A DNA stretch of 64,000 bases. Origin: Pseudomonas mosselii. Its GTDB lineage: Bacteria; Pseudomonadota; Gammaproteobacteria; Pseudomonadales; Pseudomonadaceae. The notes beneath the pieces were generated by a model. It was not told the origin of the DNA, searched no databases, and saw only the letters and a list, made by a program, of their open reading frames with translations. The position numbers and the translations under genes are program-made. The stretch covers positions 95,980 through 159,979 of the forward strand of contig NZ_QJRP01000010.1 of the NCBI RefSeq assembly GCF_003205295.1. The letters run 5' to 3'. This document shows positions 31,984 through 41,500 of the stretch, in pieces (within the stretch, counting starts at the first letter, position 1; the number at the start of each line of letters is the position of its first letter).

Positions 31984-33690
31984 ATGCAGGATGCCAGCCT
32001 CTCCAACGCCCCTAGCCATTCCACGCCACTGCTCGGTATCGACCTCGGCACCACCAACAGCCTGATTGCCGTCTGGCAGGGCGGTGAAGCTCGGCTGATC
32101 CCCAATGCCGTGGGTGAAGTGCTTACGCCCTCGGCGGTCAGTGTCGACGACGACGGCTCGATCCTGATCGGTCAGGCCGCCCGGGCGCGCCTGACCACGC
32201 ACCCGCAGCGCACCGCCGCGGCGTTCAAGCGTTTCATGGGCAGTGACAAGCGTTTCGAGCTCGGCGAGCACCGCTTCACCCCCGAAGAGTTGTCGGCACT
32301 GGTGCTGGGCGCGTTGAAGCAGGATGCCGAGGCGTACCTGGGTTGCGCGGTCAACGAGGCGGTGATTTCGGTACCGGCGTATTTCAGCGACGAGCAGCGC
32401 AAGCGCACGGTCTTCGCGGCTGAATTGGCTGGTCTGAAGGTCCAGCGGCTGATCAACGAGCCGACTGCCGCAGCCATGGCCTATGGCCTGCATGAGCAGA
32501 AGTTCGAGCGCACCCTGGTGTTCGACCTGGGCGGCGGCACCTTCGATGTCACCGTGCTGGAGTACGCCTTGCCGCTGATCGAGGTGCATGCCTCCACCGG
32601 CGACAACTACCTGGGCGGCGAGGATTTCACCGAGGCGCTGTTGCAGGCCTGCCTGCGCGACTGGAACCTCAAGGTCGAGGACCTGGCCCCCCAGGCCCTG
32701 GCAAGCTTGCATGACGCCATCGAACAGCTCAAGCGCGAGGCGGGCGAGGGCAGCCGCGTGCTGGACTGGCACGATGGCGTGCAGCCCCGCGAGTGGCGGC
32801 TGGACGACCTCAAGCTGCAGGCGATCTGGGCGCCCTTGCTGACCCGGGTGCGTGCGCCCATCGAGCAGGCCCTGCGCGATGCCCGGTTGAGCCCACGCGA
32901 GCTGGACAGCCTGGTGCTGGTCGGCGGCGCCACGCGCATGCCGCAGGTGCAGCAACTGGTGGCCAAGCTGTTCGGCCGCCTGCCGTACCGGCACCTGGAC
33001 CCGGACACCATCGTCGCCCTCGGCGCCGCCAGCCAGGCCGCGTGCAAGGCCCGCGACGCGGCCATCGACGAACTGATCCTGACTGATGTCTGCCCCTACA
33101 CCCTCGGCGTGGCCTCGTCCCGGGGCGAGGACGTCACCGGTGCGTTCTCGCCGATCATCGAGCGCAACACGGTGATCCCCACCTCGAAGGTGCAGCGCTT
33201 CTACAGCAGCCACCCGGAACAGAAGTTCGTGCGCATCGCCGTGTATCAGGGCGAGCGACCGTGGGTGCGCGACAACATCCTGGTGGACAGTTTCGAGATC
33301 CCCTTGCAGTCGACCGGCGAGATCCAGTCGCTGGACGTGCGTTTCAGCTACGACATCAACGGTCTGCTGGAAGTGGACGTGACCTTCCTCGAAAGTGGCC
33401 AGAAGCACAGCCACAGCATCGACCGCAGCCCCACCGGGCTGGATGCCGAGGCGCGCCTGGCCAGCGAGGAGCGCCTGGCGCGGCTGAAGATCCACCCGCG
33501 TGACACGCTGCCCAACCGAACCTTGCTGGCCCGCCTGGAGCGGGCCTGGATGCAGAGCCTGGGTGACGAGCGCGAGCTGATCGGCAGTTGGATGGACGCC
33601 TTCAACGCCGTGCTCGCCGGGCAGCAGGCCGGTGAGATCAGCCGTGAGCGCCAGGCGTTGAGCCAGGCGCTCGACGAACTGCGCTACTGA
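31984..33690 (+). CDS. hscC: HscC, specialised Hsp70-class chaperone
   Basis: A 568-residue Hsp70, shorter than DnaK because the C-terminal lid is reduced. The ATPase signatures are complete: LLGIDLGTTNSLIAVWQGG (phosphate 1), VFDLGGGTFDVTVLEYALP (phosphate 2) and LVLVGGATRMPQVQQLVAKLFG (adenosine). The substrate domain contains NTVIPTSKVQRFYSSHPEQ. The ATG at 31984 follows the tRNA terminator; the longer frame reads through it. The two genes converging on it encode candidate J-domain partners, as E. coli hscC lies near djlB and djlC. Its last 7 bp overlap the end of the large J-protein gene. Confidence 0.93.
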   Translation: MQDASLSNAPSHSTPLLGIDLGTTNSLIAVWQGGEARLIPNAVGEVLTPSAVSVDDDGSILIGQAARARLTTHPQRTAAAFKRFMGSDKRFELGEHRFTPEELSALVLGALKQDAEAYLGCAVNEAVISVPAYFSDEQRKRTVFAAELAGLKVQRLINEPTAAAMAYGLHEQKFERTLVFDLGGGTFDVTVLEYALPLIEVHASTGDNYLGGEDFTEALLQACLRDWNLKVEDLAPQALASLHDAIEQLKREAGEGSRVLDWHDGVQPREWRLDDLKLQAIWAPLLTRVRAPIEQALRDARLSPRELDSLVLVGGATRMPQVQQLVAKLFGRLPYRHLDPDTIVALGAASQAACKARDAAIDELILTDVCPYTLGVASSRGEDVTGAFSPIIERNTVIPTSKVQRFYSSHPEQKFVRIAVYQGERPWVRDNILVDSFEIPLQSTGEIQSLDVRFSYDINGLLEVDVTFLESGQKHSHSIDRSPTGLDAEARLASEERLARLKIHPRDTLPNRTLLARLERAWMQSLGDERELIGSWMDAFNAVLAGQQAGEISRERQALSQALDELRY

Positions 33691-36329
33691 CCGTTCAGGC
33701 GCCGCAGGGTAGCCTGCAAGCTGTCATCGAGCAGCGCTTGCTGGCCCGGCTGCGAGCCGTAGCGGTTCGGCAGCCGGTCACCGGGCAGCCCCAGCAGCAA
33801 CAGCGGCAATACCGGCAATACCCTGCTCAGCACGAGCAGCAGGATCAGCGCCGGGATGCCCTGGCCAAGGTCGCGCAGGCGCCTGAGAAAGGCGCTGATC
33901 AGCAGCAGCGCCGTGACCAGCATCAATACCGGCAGCGTGAGCATCATGCTGGCGCAGAGGGCGGCAGCCGCCAGGTTCAAGGCGAACCCTGAGCGGTTCA
34001 GGCGGCTGTTGAGTTTCCACACGGCCCAGAATTTCGCGGGAGGGTGCTGCAGGGCATTGCGCAGCATGCGCTCGCTCCACGACAGCACGGCCATGATTGC
34101 ACAGCGCAAGCCCAGGTCCTGCTGCGGGTCGTCCTTGATCTTCTGCAAGGCGCGCAGGGCGCGGATCTTCGGCGGCGCGCAATCGTTGTACAGGCTGTCC
34201 AGGGCGTCGAGCACATCATTGAGCGCACGGCTGTCGACGCCGTGGGCATGGGCAAGTTCGGCCGGTGGATGCTTGGTCTTGCCTTGCAGCAGGCCGTTGC
34301 GTAGCGCCTCGAACCATTCATCCTGCGGGGCCAGCGCTTCCAGGCGCTGGCGCAGGCGTTCACGCTGCTCGGTGTCCAGGGAGCGGTCATGGTGCAGCAC
34401 GGCGCAGAACAGCAGGTAACCCAAGGGATGCTCGTTGCCCAGGCTGCCATCGTCATGCTCCAGGCAGGCCAGCAGTTGCGCGGCATCGGGCAGGCGCGTG
34501 CTGTTCAGGGCTTGGTGCAGGGTCAGCAGACGCGCTGAAACCACCGCCTGTACAGGGTCGCGGGTGTCCAGGCTGCCGAGCAGGCCGCTGCTGCCGTCGG
34601 GGCTGGGCAGCACTTGGCAGAGCAGGGCGTGCAATGGGGCGAACGAATGGCCGGCCGGGTAGTGCAGCTGGCCGGGCAGGGCCGGATCGATCAGCGTCAG
34701 CCAGCGTGACGGCTGCTCCAGCAGGGCGAGCATGAACAATTGCTGGCGGTGCCAGTTCCACAGCGCCTCACCTTCGGGCATCGCCGGCAGCAGCACACCG
34801 GTCTCGGCGAGGTTGCCCTGCAGCTGCAGGGCGAACGGCGTGGTGAACAGGCGGCGCATGTCGAACCGCACATTCAGGGCATGCAGGGCGTGGGCCGGGT
34901 AGACCCGCATGCGCCGCAACCATTCGCGACAGACCGGGCGAATGGCGTCCTCGGTCAAGGCCTCGGGCAGGGCCGCCACCGGGTCGTCGCTGGCACAGAA
35001 ATCCACCAGCGCCTTGACCACCGGGGCCTGTTCAAGCCAGTGCAGTTGCTGGCGGGCCTGGCGCTGGAAGCCTTCGAGGATCAGCGCGTCGAGGGCATCT
35101 TCGGCGAGCGGCTGGGCGAGAACCTGGCGCAGCAAGCCGGCTTCCCCGCGTTGCAGCGCCCAGGCTTGCCAGTAGAGGCGGTGCAGGTCGTGGTCCTGCG
35201 GGTCCTGCAGCAGCCAGGCGAGCAGCGGCAGTTCGTCGTCACCGTCCAGCCGCCAGTCGACGAAGGTCGCGGCGATGCCTTGCAGTTCCAGACGCGAGGC
35301 TTCGGACCAGCGCGCCAGGGTCTGCGGGGACTGCCCGGGGCTGCCCCAGTTCTGCGCGGGGTCGTCCAGCTCGGCGGGCCAGCCGGCTGGGGTGTGCAGG
35401 CGGTCGAAGGCTTGGATCAGCAACGGCAGGCGCTGGGGCTGGTGGCGGGCACAGAGGTCGATCAGCCAGCGTTCGGCCTGTGGGTGCTGGTGTTCGCGAT
35501 ACAGCCGCAACCAGCAGTCCAGGGCCTGTTGCTCGGCGCCCAGGGCATCGGCCTGGCGGGCCAGCAGGTAGAGCAGGTCGGCATCGTCCGGGGCCTGCTG
35601 CTGGCGCGCCTGGAGCAGGTCGTGGAAGGTCCGGCTGGGGATACCGGCCTGGCTGAACTGCACCAGCAGGCGTTGCACCAAGGCCGGGTCATCCGGAATG
35701 GCCAGGCAGGTATGCACGCCAGCGAACTGCTCGTACTCGAACAGTGGACGCTGCTGGTAGCAGTACTCGAGGCTGCGGAAATACCACAGGCTTTCCATCT
35801 GCGCGCTGGCCGGCCAGTCGCGCATGCAGGCGGTGTCGAAGGGATCGGGTTCTTCCAGACGGTCGAGGAAGGCCTCCACTTCGTGGCGGTCGTCCAGGCG
35901 CAGCAGCTGTTCGGCCCAGCCCAGGCGCCGGGCCAGCAGGCCCGCGCAGTGGTGGGACAGCGGTCCGCAGTCGCGCAGGGTGTGCAACAGCTGCCAGCCA
36001 AGGTCGTCCAGTTCGTCCAGCGGCAGCTCGTCCAGTTCGGCGATAAAGCGTTGCCAGGCTTGTGGGTCGAAGCGCTGGGACGGCTCCTCGAGCAGGGTGT
36101 GGAACTGCTTGAGTGCTGGATGGGGGGCATTTTCTTCGAGTGTTGGCTCGGCCTCGTGGGGCGCCTGCTCGCGGGCCAGGCGCAGTGCTTCTTCGTAGGC
36201 CGCCCGCAGTGCCTGGAAACCTTCGGGGTCGGTTTCCGGGTGGTGCGAGGGCAGGCGGCCGCGATAGGCCAGGCGGATGGTGTCCAGGTCCTGGGTCGGT
36301 TCGATCCCCAGGCGAATCCAGCAACTCAT
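33684..36329 (-). CDS. Large DjlC-like membrane J-domain protein (HscC co-chaperone candidate)
   Basis: An 881-residue protein. Residues ~3-50 (CWIRLGIEPTQDLDTIRLAYRG, then YEEALRLA) form a divergent J domain in which the invariant HPD tripeptide is replaced by HPE (HHPETDPEGFQALR). A long helical repeat region rich in WL, LL and AR motifs fills residues 90-770. Two or three membrane segments lie near the C-terminus (LAAAALCASMMLTLPVLMLVTALLLIS, IPALILLLVLSRVLPVLPLLLLGL). DjlB/DjlC of E. coli are membrane J proteins acting on HscC, and the neighbouring hscC gene supports that role. It starts in a 4-bp ATGA overlap with the preceding gene. Confidence 0.72.
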   Translation of the reverse strand: MSCWIRLGIEPTQDLDTIRLAYRGRLPSHHPETDPEGFQALRAAYEEALRLAREQAPHEAEPTLEENAPHPALKQFHTLLEEPSQRFDPQAWQRFIAELDELPLDELDDLGWQLLHTLRDCGPLSHHCAGLLARRLGWAEQLLRLDDRHEVEAFLDRLEEPDPFDTACMRDWPASAQMESLWYFRSLEYCYQQRPLFEYEQFAGVHTCLAIPDDPALVQRLLVQFSQAGIPSRTFHDLLQARQQQAPDDADLLYLLARQADALGAEQQALDCWLRLYREHQHPQAERWLIDLCARHQPQRLPLLIQAFDRLHTPAGWPAELDDPAQNWGSPGQSPQTLARWSEASRLELQGIAATFVDWRLDGDDELPLLAWLLQDPQDHDLHRLYWQAWALQRGEAGLLRQVLAQPLAEDALDALILEGFQRQARQQLHWLEQAPVVKALVDFCASDDPVAALPEALTEDAIRPVCREWLRRMRVYPAHALHALNVRFDMRRLFTTPFALQLQGNLAETGVLLPAMPEGEALWNWHRQQLFMLALLEQPSRWLTLIDPALPGQLHYPAGHSFAPLHALLCQVLPSPDGSSGLLGSLDTRDPVQAVVSARLLTLHQALNSTRLPDAAQLLACLEHDDGSLGNEHPLGYLLFCAVLHHDRSLDTEQRERLRQRLEALAPQDEWFEALRNGLLQGKTKHPPAELAHAHGVDSRALNDVLDALDSLYNDCAPPKIRALRALQKIKDDPQQDLGLRCAIMAVLSWSERMLRNALQHPPAKFWAVWKLNSRLNRSGFALNLAAAALCASMMLTLPVLMLVTALLLISAFLRRLRDLGQGIPALILLLVLSRVLPVLPLLLLGLPGDRLPNRYGSQPGQQALLDDSLQATLRRLNGQ

Positions 36330-37018
36330 GACCAGCAGTCCTCTTCCAGCGTGGTGGGCCGTACAGGCTCGGGGAGGGGCATGTCCCAGGGCAGCCCGGC
36401 CAGCAGGTCATGGGCGCCGAGGCGCAGGTTGAGCACGATGCAGCGGTTCCAGTGTTCGCAGCCCTGGCGCTCGAGGTTGGCGGCCAGGGTCTCGTCGCTG
36501 CTGTCGCTGGCATTCCACAGCGCCTTGCCGAACAGGTAGCCGGCCAGGTAGCCGTCCCAGCGGTTGTAGTAATGGCGGGCACGCAGGGCCAGGCGGTAGT
36601 GCAGGTAGAGGCTCTCGTCGCGATCGATCAGGCCCTTCTTGACCCCGGCACGCAGCAGGAAACCCATGCGCCCCAGGTCCCAGGCCCGGGTGCCGCCCGG
36701 GCCACAGTCGGGAAAGGTGCGGGCGGCGTATTCGTGGCGGATGCGCTCGCGTGGAGACAGGGTGTCGAGCAGGGCTTGCCACTGGCTGGGCAGGCAGCGC
36801 TGGTACTGCCAGTAGGCCTCGCTCATCTCGGTGGCGTGGCCGTTGTCGGCCATGCTCAGCATGTCCAGCAACTGGGCGCGATTGCTGATGCCCCACCAGC
36901 GCTCAAGGTCGGTCTGGTCCTCGCCCTCGAAATAGTCAGGGGCTGTGTAGCTGGCACCGTTGAGGGCGGCCATGGGGGCGGAGAGGGCATGCAGCCAGTG
37001 CTGCGCGGTTTCGTCCAT
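36326..37018 (-). CDS. DUF1266 protein, DjlB-like
   Basis: A 230-residue protein matching DUF1266, the domain found in E. coli YbeU/DjlB: ERWWGISNRAQLLDMLSMAD, FPDCGPGGTRAWDLGRMGFLLRAGVKKGLIDRDE and RARHYYNRWDGYLAGYLFGKALW, with many Trp residues spaced along a helical fold. It has no visible HPD motif or membrane segment. It heads a two-gene unit with the large J-domain protein through an ATGA overlap and is expected to act with that protein and HscC. Function at the molecular level is unknown. Confidence 0.75.
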   Translation of the reverse strand: MDETAQHWLHALSAPMAALNGASYTAPDYFEGEDQTDLERWWGISNRAQLLDMLSMADNGHATEMSEAYWQYQRCLPSQWQALLDTLSPRERIRHEYAARTFPDCGPGGTRAWDLGRMGFLLRAGVKKGLIDRDESLYLHYRLALRARHYYNRWDGYLAGYLFGKALWNASDSSDETLAANLERQGCEHWNRCIVLNLRLGAHDLLAGLPWDMPLPEPVRPTTLEEDCWS

Positions 37019-37081
37019 GAAAGGGGTCCTGAAGGCGCTGGGAACTGGCGGGGATTGTATAGGAAGTTTCCCGTCGGGTTC

Positions 37082-38014
37082 TCAGGGATAGGTCCCGAGT
37101 CGATAGGCCTCGGCCACCTCGCGGAGCACCTCGCACACCCACTGTGCCGGCAGGCTCTGGGGCAGCGCCGCATTGCGGCAGATGCCCACCGACCCGCCCG
37201 GCTCGAGCACGCCCAGGTCGAGCTCGGCCAGCTCGCCACGCCTGAGGTCGATCAGCACGGCGTCCCGCGGCGCCACCCAGACCGCCTCGCTGCCCAGCAC
37301 GTAGCGCCTGCTCAGGGCCAGCGACAGGGTTTCCAGGCGCTGCGCCGGCAGCGGGATCGCGCATTGCACGAACAGGCTGTCGGCATGCTGGCGAATGGTT
37401 GTCCCCGGCGGTGGCAGCACCAGCGGGTAATCACCGACCTGCCTGCGCTCGACGGGCCGTTGCGCCAGCAGCGGATGCCCCGGCCGCACCACCAGGGTCA
37501 TCGACTCGCTGTACAGGTGCTCGAACGACAACCCCTGGATCTGCGGGCTGTCGGTCATCCGCCCGACCACCAGTTCCAGTTCCCCCAGGTGCAACTGGCC
37601 GAGCAACTGGGCACTGGCCCCGGTCACCACGCTGATCAGCAACGCCTGGTGGCGTTGGTGCAGGCGGCACAGCACCTCGGGCATCAGCAGCCCTTCGACC
37701 GTCGACAGCACGCCGATGCGCACCTGCGACGGTGCCCGCGCCTCGCCGCGCACACTGCCGACCCCGTCGCGCAAGGCCTGCACGCTGGGGCCGGCGTAGC
37801 GCATGAAGCGCGTGCCGGCCGGGGTCAGGGTAACGCCGTTGTGGCCACGCTCGAACAGGCGTGCCTCGAGCAGCTCTTCCAGTTCCTTGAGGGTCTTGGA
37901 GATCGCAGGCTGGCTGATCGCAAGCACGTCGGCGGCCCTGGCCAGGCTGCCCTGTCGGGCAATCTCCAGGAAGCACAGCAGGTGACGGAACTTGATGCGG
38001 GTATCGAGGTTCAT
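37082..38014 (-). CDS. LysR-family transcriptional regulator, PcaQ-like
   Basis: A 310-residue LysR regulator. The winged helix-turn-helix covers residues 1-65 (FRHLLCFLEIARQGSLARAADVLAISQPAISKTLKELEELL). The co-inducer domain covers ~95-300 (IGVLSTVEGLLMPEVLCRLHQRHQALLISVVTGAS). The start MNLDTRIKFRHL and LVVRPGHPLLAQRPVER resemble PcaQ, the activator of protocatechuate genes in several proteobacteria. No pca gene is near, so the target is uncertain. It is divergent from the type VI module across 131 bp and might regulate that side instead. Confidence 0.8.
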   Translation of the reverse strand: MNLDTRIKFRHLLCFLEIARQGSLARAADVLAISQPAISKTLKELEELLEARLFERGHNGVTLTPAGTRFMRYAGPSVQALRDGVGSVRGEARAPSQVRIGVLSTVEGLLMPEVLCRLHQRHQALLISVVTGASAQLLGQLHLGELELVVGRMTDSPQIQGLSFEHLYSESMTLVVRPGHPLLAQRPVERRQVGDYPLVLPPPGTTIRQHADSLFVQCAIPLPAQRLETLSLALSRRYVLGSEAVWVAPRDAVLIDLRRGELAELDLGVLEPGGSVGICRNAALPQSLPAQWVCEVLREVAEAYRLGTYP

Positions 38015-38145
38015 GCCCGGCAGTGTATCCGTGCGGGCCAGACCTGCAACGTCTGGGTGATCTTCGTCACTGGGCGGCGGTTCCTCCCTTGCAGGCGAAG
38101 CCGTGAACCTTTAGCGTGTGCCACCTCGATGCATGGAGCAGCGCT

Positions 38146-38571
38146 ATGGCCGCCTACCTGACCCAGGACCTGGTCCTTGAACTGGGCGATGAAACGCCCG
38201 AAGACACCACCATGAACATGCTGACCTTCCGTCAGCGCGGCACCACCCTGGTGATCGCCCGCAGCCCGTTGCCCGCCGGGCAGACGCTGGACAGCATCTA
38301 CCAGCAGCAACTCGCACAACTGCGTGAGCGCCTGGGCGCCTTGATCAGCGAACCCCAACCGGCCAGTGCCGGCGCCGCCCAGGATATTCACGGCCTGGAG
38401 ATCAGCCTGCAGTTCAAGCGCGGCGAGGTGCTTTCCTACCAGCGGCAACTGGCTTACCTGCACCCGCATCTCAACCGTTTCGTGGCGGTCAGCTACAGCA
38501 AGGATGCACCGTTGGAGCCCGCCGATCTCGCCCATTGGGATGCCATCAAGGGCGGCCTGCGATTGAACTGA
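38146..38571 (+). CDS. EagR-type (DUF1795) T6SS effector chaperone
   Basis: A 141-residue protein with the DUF1795/DcrB fold of Eag chaperones. MAAYLTQDLVLELGDETPED at the start is followed by NMLTFRQRGTTLVIARSPLPAGQTL, and later YLHPHLNRFVAVSYSKDAPL. In type VI secretion systems EagR dimers shield the N-terminal membrane helices of PAAR effectors and help to load them on VgrG. The gene lies 23 bp before the Rhs gene, whose product has prePAAR helices, the class that needs such a chaperone. The ATG at 38146 is chosen over a frame extending upstream because it opens the conserved strand. Confidence 0.88.
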   Translation: MAAYLTQDLVLELGDETPEDTTMNMLTFRQRGTTLVIARSPLPAGQTLDSIYQQQLAQLRERLGALISEPQPASAGAAQDIHGLEISLQFKRGEVLSYQRQLAYLHPHLNRFVAVSYSKDAPLEPADLAHWDAIKGGLRLN

Positions 38572-38594
38572 CGAGCTGACACAAGGACGAGGTC

Positions 38595-41500
38595 ATGTAC
38601 GCAGCCCGCAAGGACGACCTGCTGCTGCATCCACCGCTGGCCGCCGAACTGTTCGCGATGGCCACGGAGGCGGTGATCTATGCCGCCGCCACGGCCGCAG
38701 TGGGTGCCGCCATCGGTTTCGCCGTCGGTGCCACCATCGGTACCTGTGGTGCGGCCGGGCCACTGATTCCCATCGTTGCCGGCGCCCTGGTCGCCGCGGC
38801 GAGCATGATTCCGGTGGAAGAGGGCAAGAGCATCGGCGATGCCATCACCGGTTTCTCCGAAGGCCTGGCCGACAAGCTGTTTCCTGCCGAGCCCTTCGGC
38901 AAGGTCAGCAGCGGCTCCGAAGATACCTATATCAATGGCAAGCAGGCCGCCCGTGCCGCAGGTATCAGCCTGGGGGCACCGGTTGCACCGCCGGAACCCG
39001 CGCAAGAACCTTCGGTGCTGGAGACCGTTGGCTCCTACGCCATGATCGGTGCCTCGATGATGTTGCCAATCATCGGCCTGGCCCAGGAGATCAACGACAT
39101 CTTCAACCCGCCGGTCACCACGCCTGCGGACCCCAACACCCAGCCCACGCCACTGGACACGGTGACCTGCACCAAGCATCCCCCCATGCCCGAGCAGTTT
39201 GTCGCCCAGGGGTCGGACAAGGTGTTCATCAATGGCCAACCGGCTGCCCGCGAAGGGGACAAGAGTACCTGTGACGGCAAGATCGGCCTGCAGGTGTCGC
39301 CCAACGTCAGGATCGGTGGTGGCACGCTGACGGTACGCGACATCACCGACGGCAAGAGCGCGTTGGCCAAGATCACTGGCCTGGTCGTCGGCATGCTGTT
39401 GGCTCGCAAGGGACTCAAGGGCATGCGCTGTGGCCGTGTCGGCAGCCCGGTGGAGGTGCCCAGTGGCAGCAAGGTGCTGGATGGACCGGACGACCTTGAT
39501 TTCAGCCTGCCCGGCATGGTGGCGCTGGAGTGGCAGCGCCAGTACGACAGCAGCGACCAGCGTCGCGATGGTCTGTTTGGCCTGGGGTGGAGCGTCGCCT
39601 ATGAATCGCGCCTGGAGCGTGTCGCGCATCCCCAGGGTGGCGAGTTGTGGATCTACGTCGATCCCCAAGGGTCACGTATCGAACTGGGTCGCCTGCAGGT
39701 CGGCAGTGCCTTCGTCAGTGTGCTGGATGGGCTGGCGTTCTACCACCAGGAAGGTGGGGTGACGGTCGTCGAAGACATCCATCAGGGCCTTTACCAGACC
39801 TTCCAGGTCGACCCCCTGGCTGCGCATCGCTCGCGCCTGGTCAAGCTGGGCGACCGCAATCTCAATACCCTGGAGCTGTTCTACGACCCGCAAGGGCGTT
39901 TGCAGTATCTGGGGGACACGGGCAGCCGCAGCTTTGCCGAGCTGCGCTATGACCCGGTGCATCCCGGCCGGGTCAGCGATGTGCAGCGTTTGTTCATGGG
40001 GCCCGGTGAAAACCTGGTGTTTGATCGCCGAGAATGTCTGGTCAGCTACCGTTACGACACCCACGGGCAGCTGGAGGCTGTCTGTGACGCGCTGGGGCAG
40101 GTGGTGCGGCGCTTCACCTATACCGACCATGGCCTGATGGCCAGCCACATGCAGCCCAGTGGTGTGGTGCGGCATTACCAGTGGCAGCGTTTCACTACGC
40201 CCCTTGCGAGCACCAGCGGGCAAGCGGTAGGCGGCAGTAGTCACGACATTCCGCCGCTACTCGAGCCGCAGCCCGAGCACCATTGGCGTGTCGTCGGGCA
40301 GCAGGGCAGTGGGGGAGAGCGCTACAGCTTCGTCTATGACCTGGGTCAGCGCCATGCCCGCGTCATCGATGGTCTGGGTCGCGAGGAGCACTATTACTGG
40401 GGGCCCTACGGTGAGGTGCATACCTACATCGATGCCCAGGGCTTGAGCTCGACGCACGAGTACATCGGCGGCCTGTTACGGCGCAGTGTCGATGTCGAGG
40501 GCCGGGAATGGCGCTTTGCCTATGACCCGTTTGGTCGATGCATCGCCACCACCGATCCGCTGGGACGGACTGAAAGCGTACAGTACATGGCGCACTGGGC
40601 GTTGCCGCTGACCATCAGCGATGGCGCCGGGCGCGTCCGCCGCTTCAGCTACGACCGCCATGGCAATCTGGTCCGTGAAGTCGATCCGCTTGGCCATGAG
40701 ACCCGTTTTGTCCACGACAGCCAAGGGCGTGTCGAGCAAGTTATCGATGCCGATGGCAAGAGTCGGCGGCTGAGCTGGAGCGAACAGAGCCAGGTGCTTG
40801 CCTACCGCGACTGCTCCGGGCAGGAGACCCGCTACTGCTACGATGAACGTGGCAACCCCAGTGAAGTGGTCAACGCCCGCGGCGAGCGCAGTCGCTATCG
40901 TCACGATGCGCGCGGCTACCTGATCGAAAGCAAGGCTCCCGACGGCCGGGTGGATCAGTATCAGGTTGATGGCGCCGGCCTGGTCGTGCAGCACCGCGAC
41001 CCAGCCAGTCAGCTGACCCGTTGGCACTACGACCAGGCTGGCCGGTTGTTGCAGCGCACCGACAGCCTGGGTCATACCCTGCGCCTGGAGTGGGACTGCT
41101 ACGGTCGACTGCGGCAACTGGAAAACCCCAATGGCGAGCACTATCGCTTCGAATGGGATGCGCTCGACCGCATCAGCCGCCAGCAGAATCTGGACGGCGG
41201 CGGTTTCAGCTACCACTACAGTCCGGCTGGCGACCTTGCAGGCATCCGTCAGTACCCGGCCCGTGACACCGACCCCGATTGGCCCGACAGCCTTGAGCAG
41301 GTGCCAGTCACGGTGCGCGAGCGGCGCTTCGAGTACGATGCCGTCGGTCGCCTGGTCCGCAAGCACACCGATGATGGCGTCACCGACTATCGTTACGACG
41401 CCGCCGACAACCTGATTGCGCTCAGCTTCACCGATCATGAGGGGGCGCAACAGCAACTGGGATTTGCCTATGACGCGCTGGACCAGTTGGTCGAGGAGCA

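Noticed and set aside
37082..38014. Assignment of the LysR protein as the regulator of protocatechuate catabolism
   Set aside because: PcaQ resemblance is real, but no pca genes are in the window, so the symbol was withheld.
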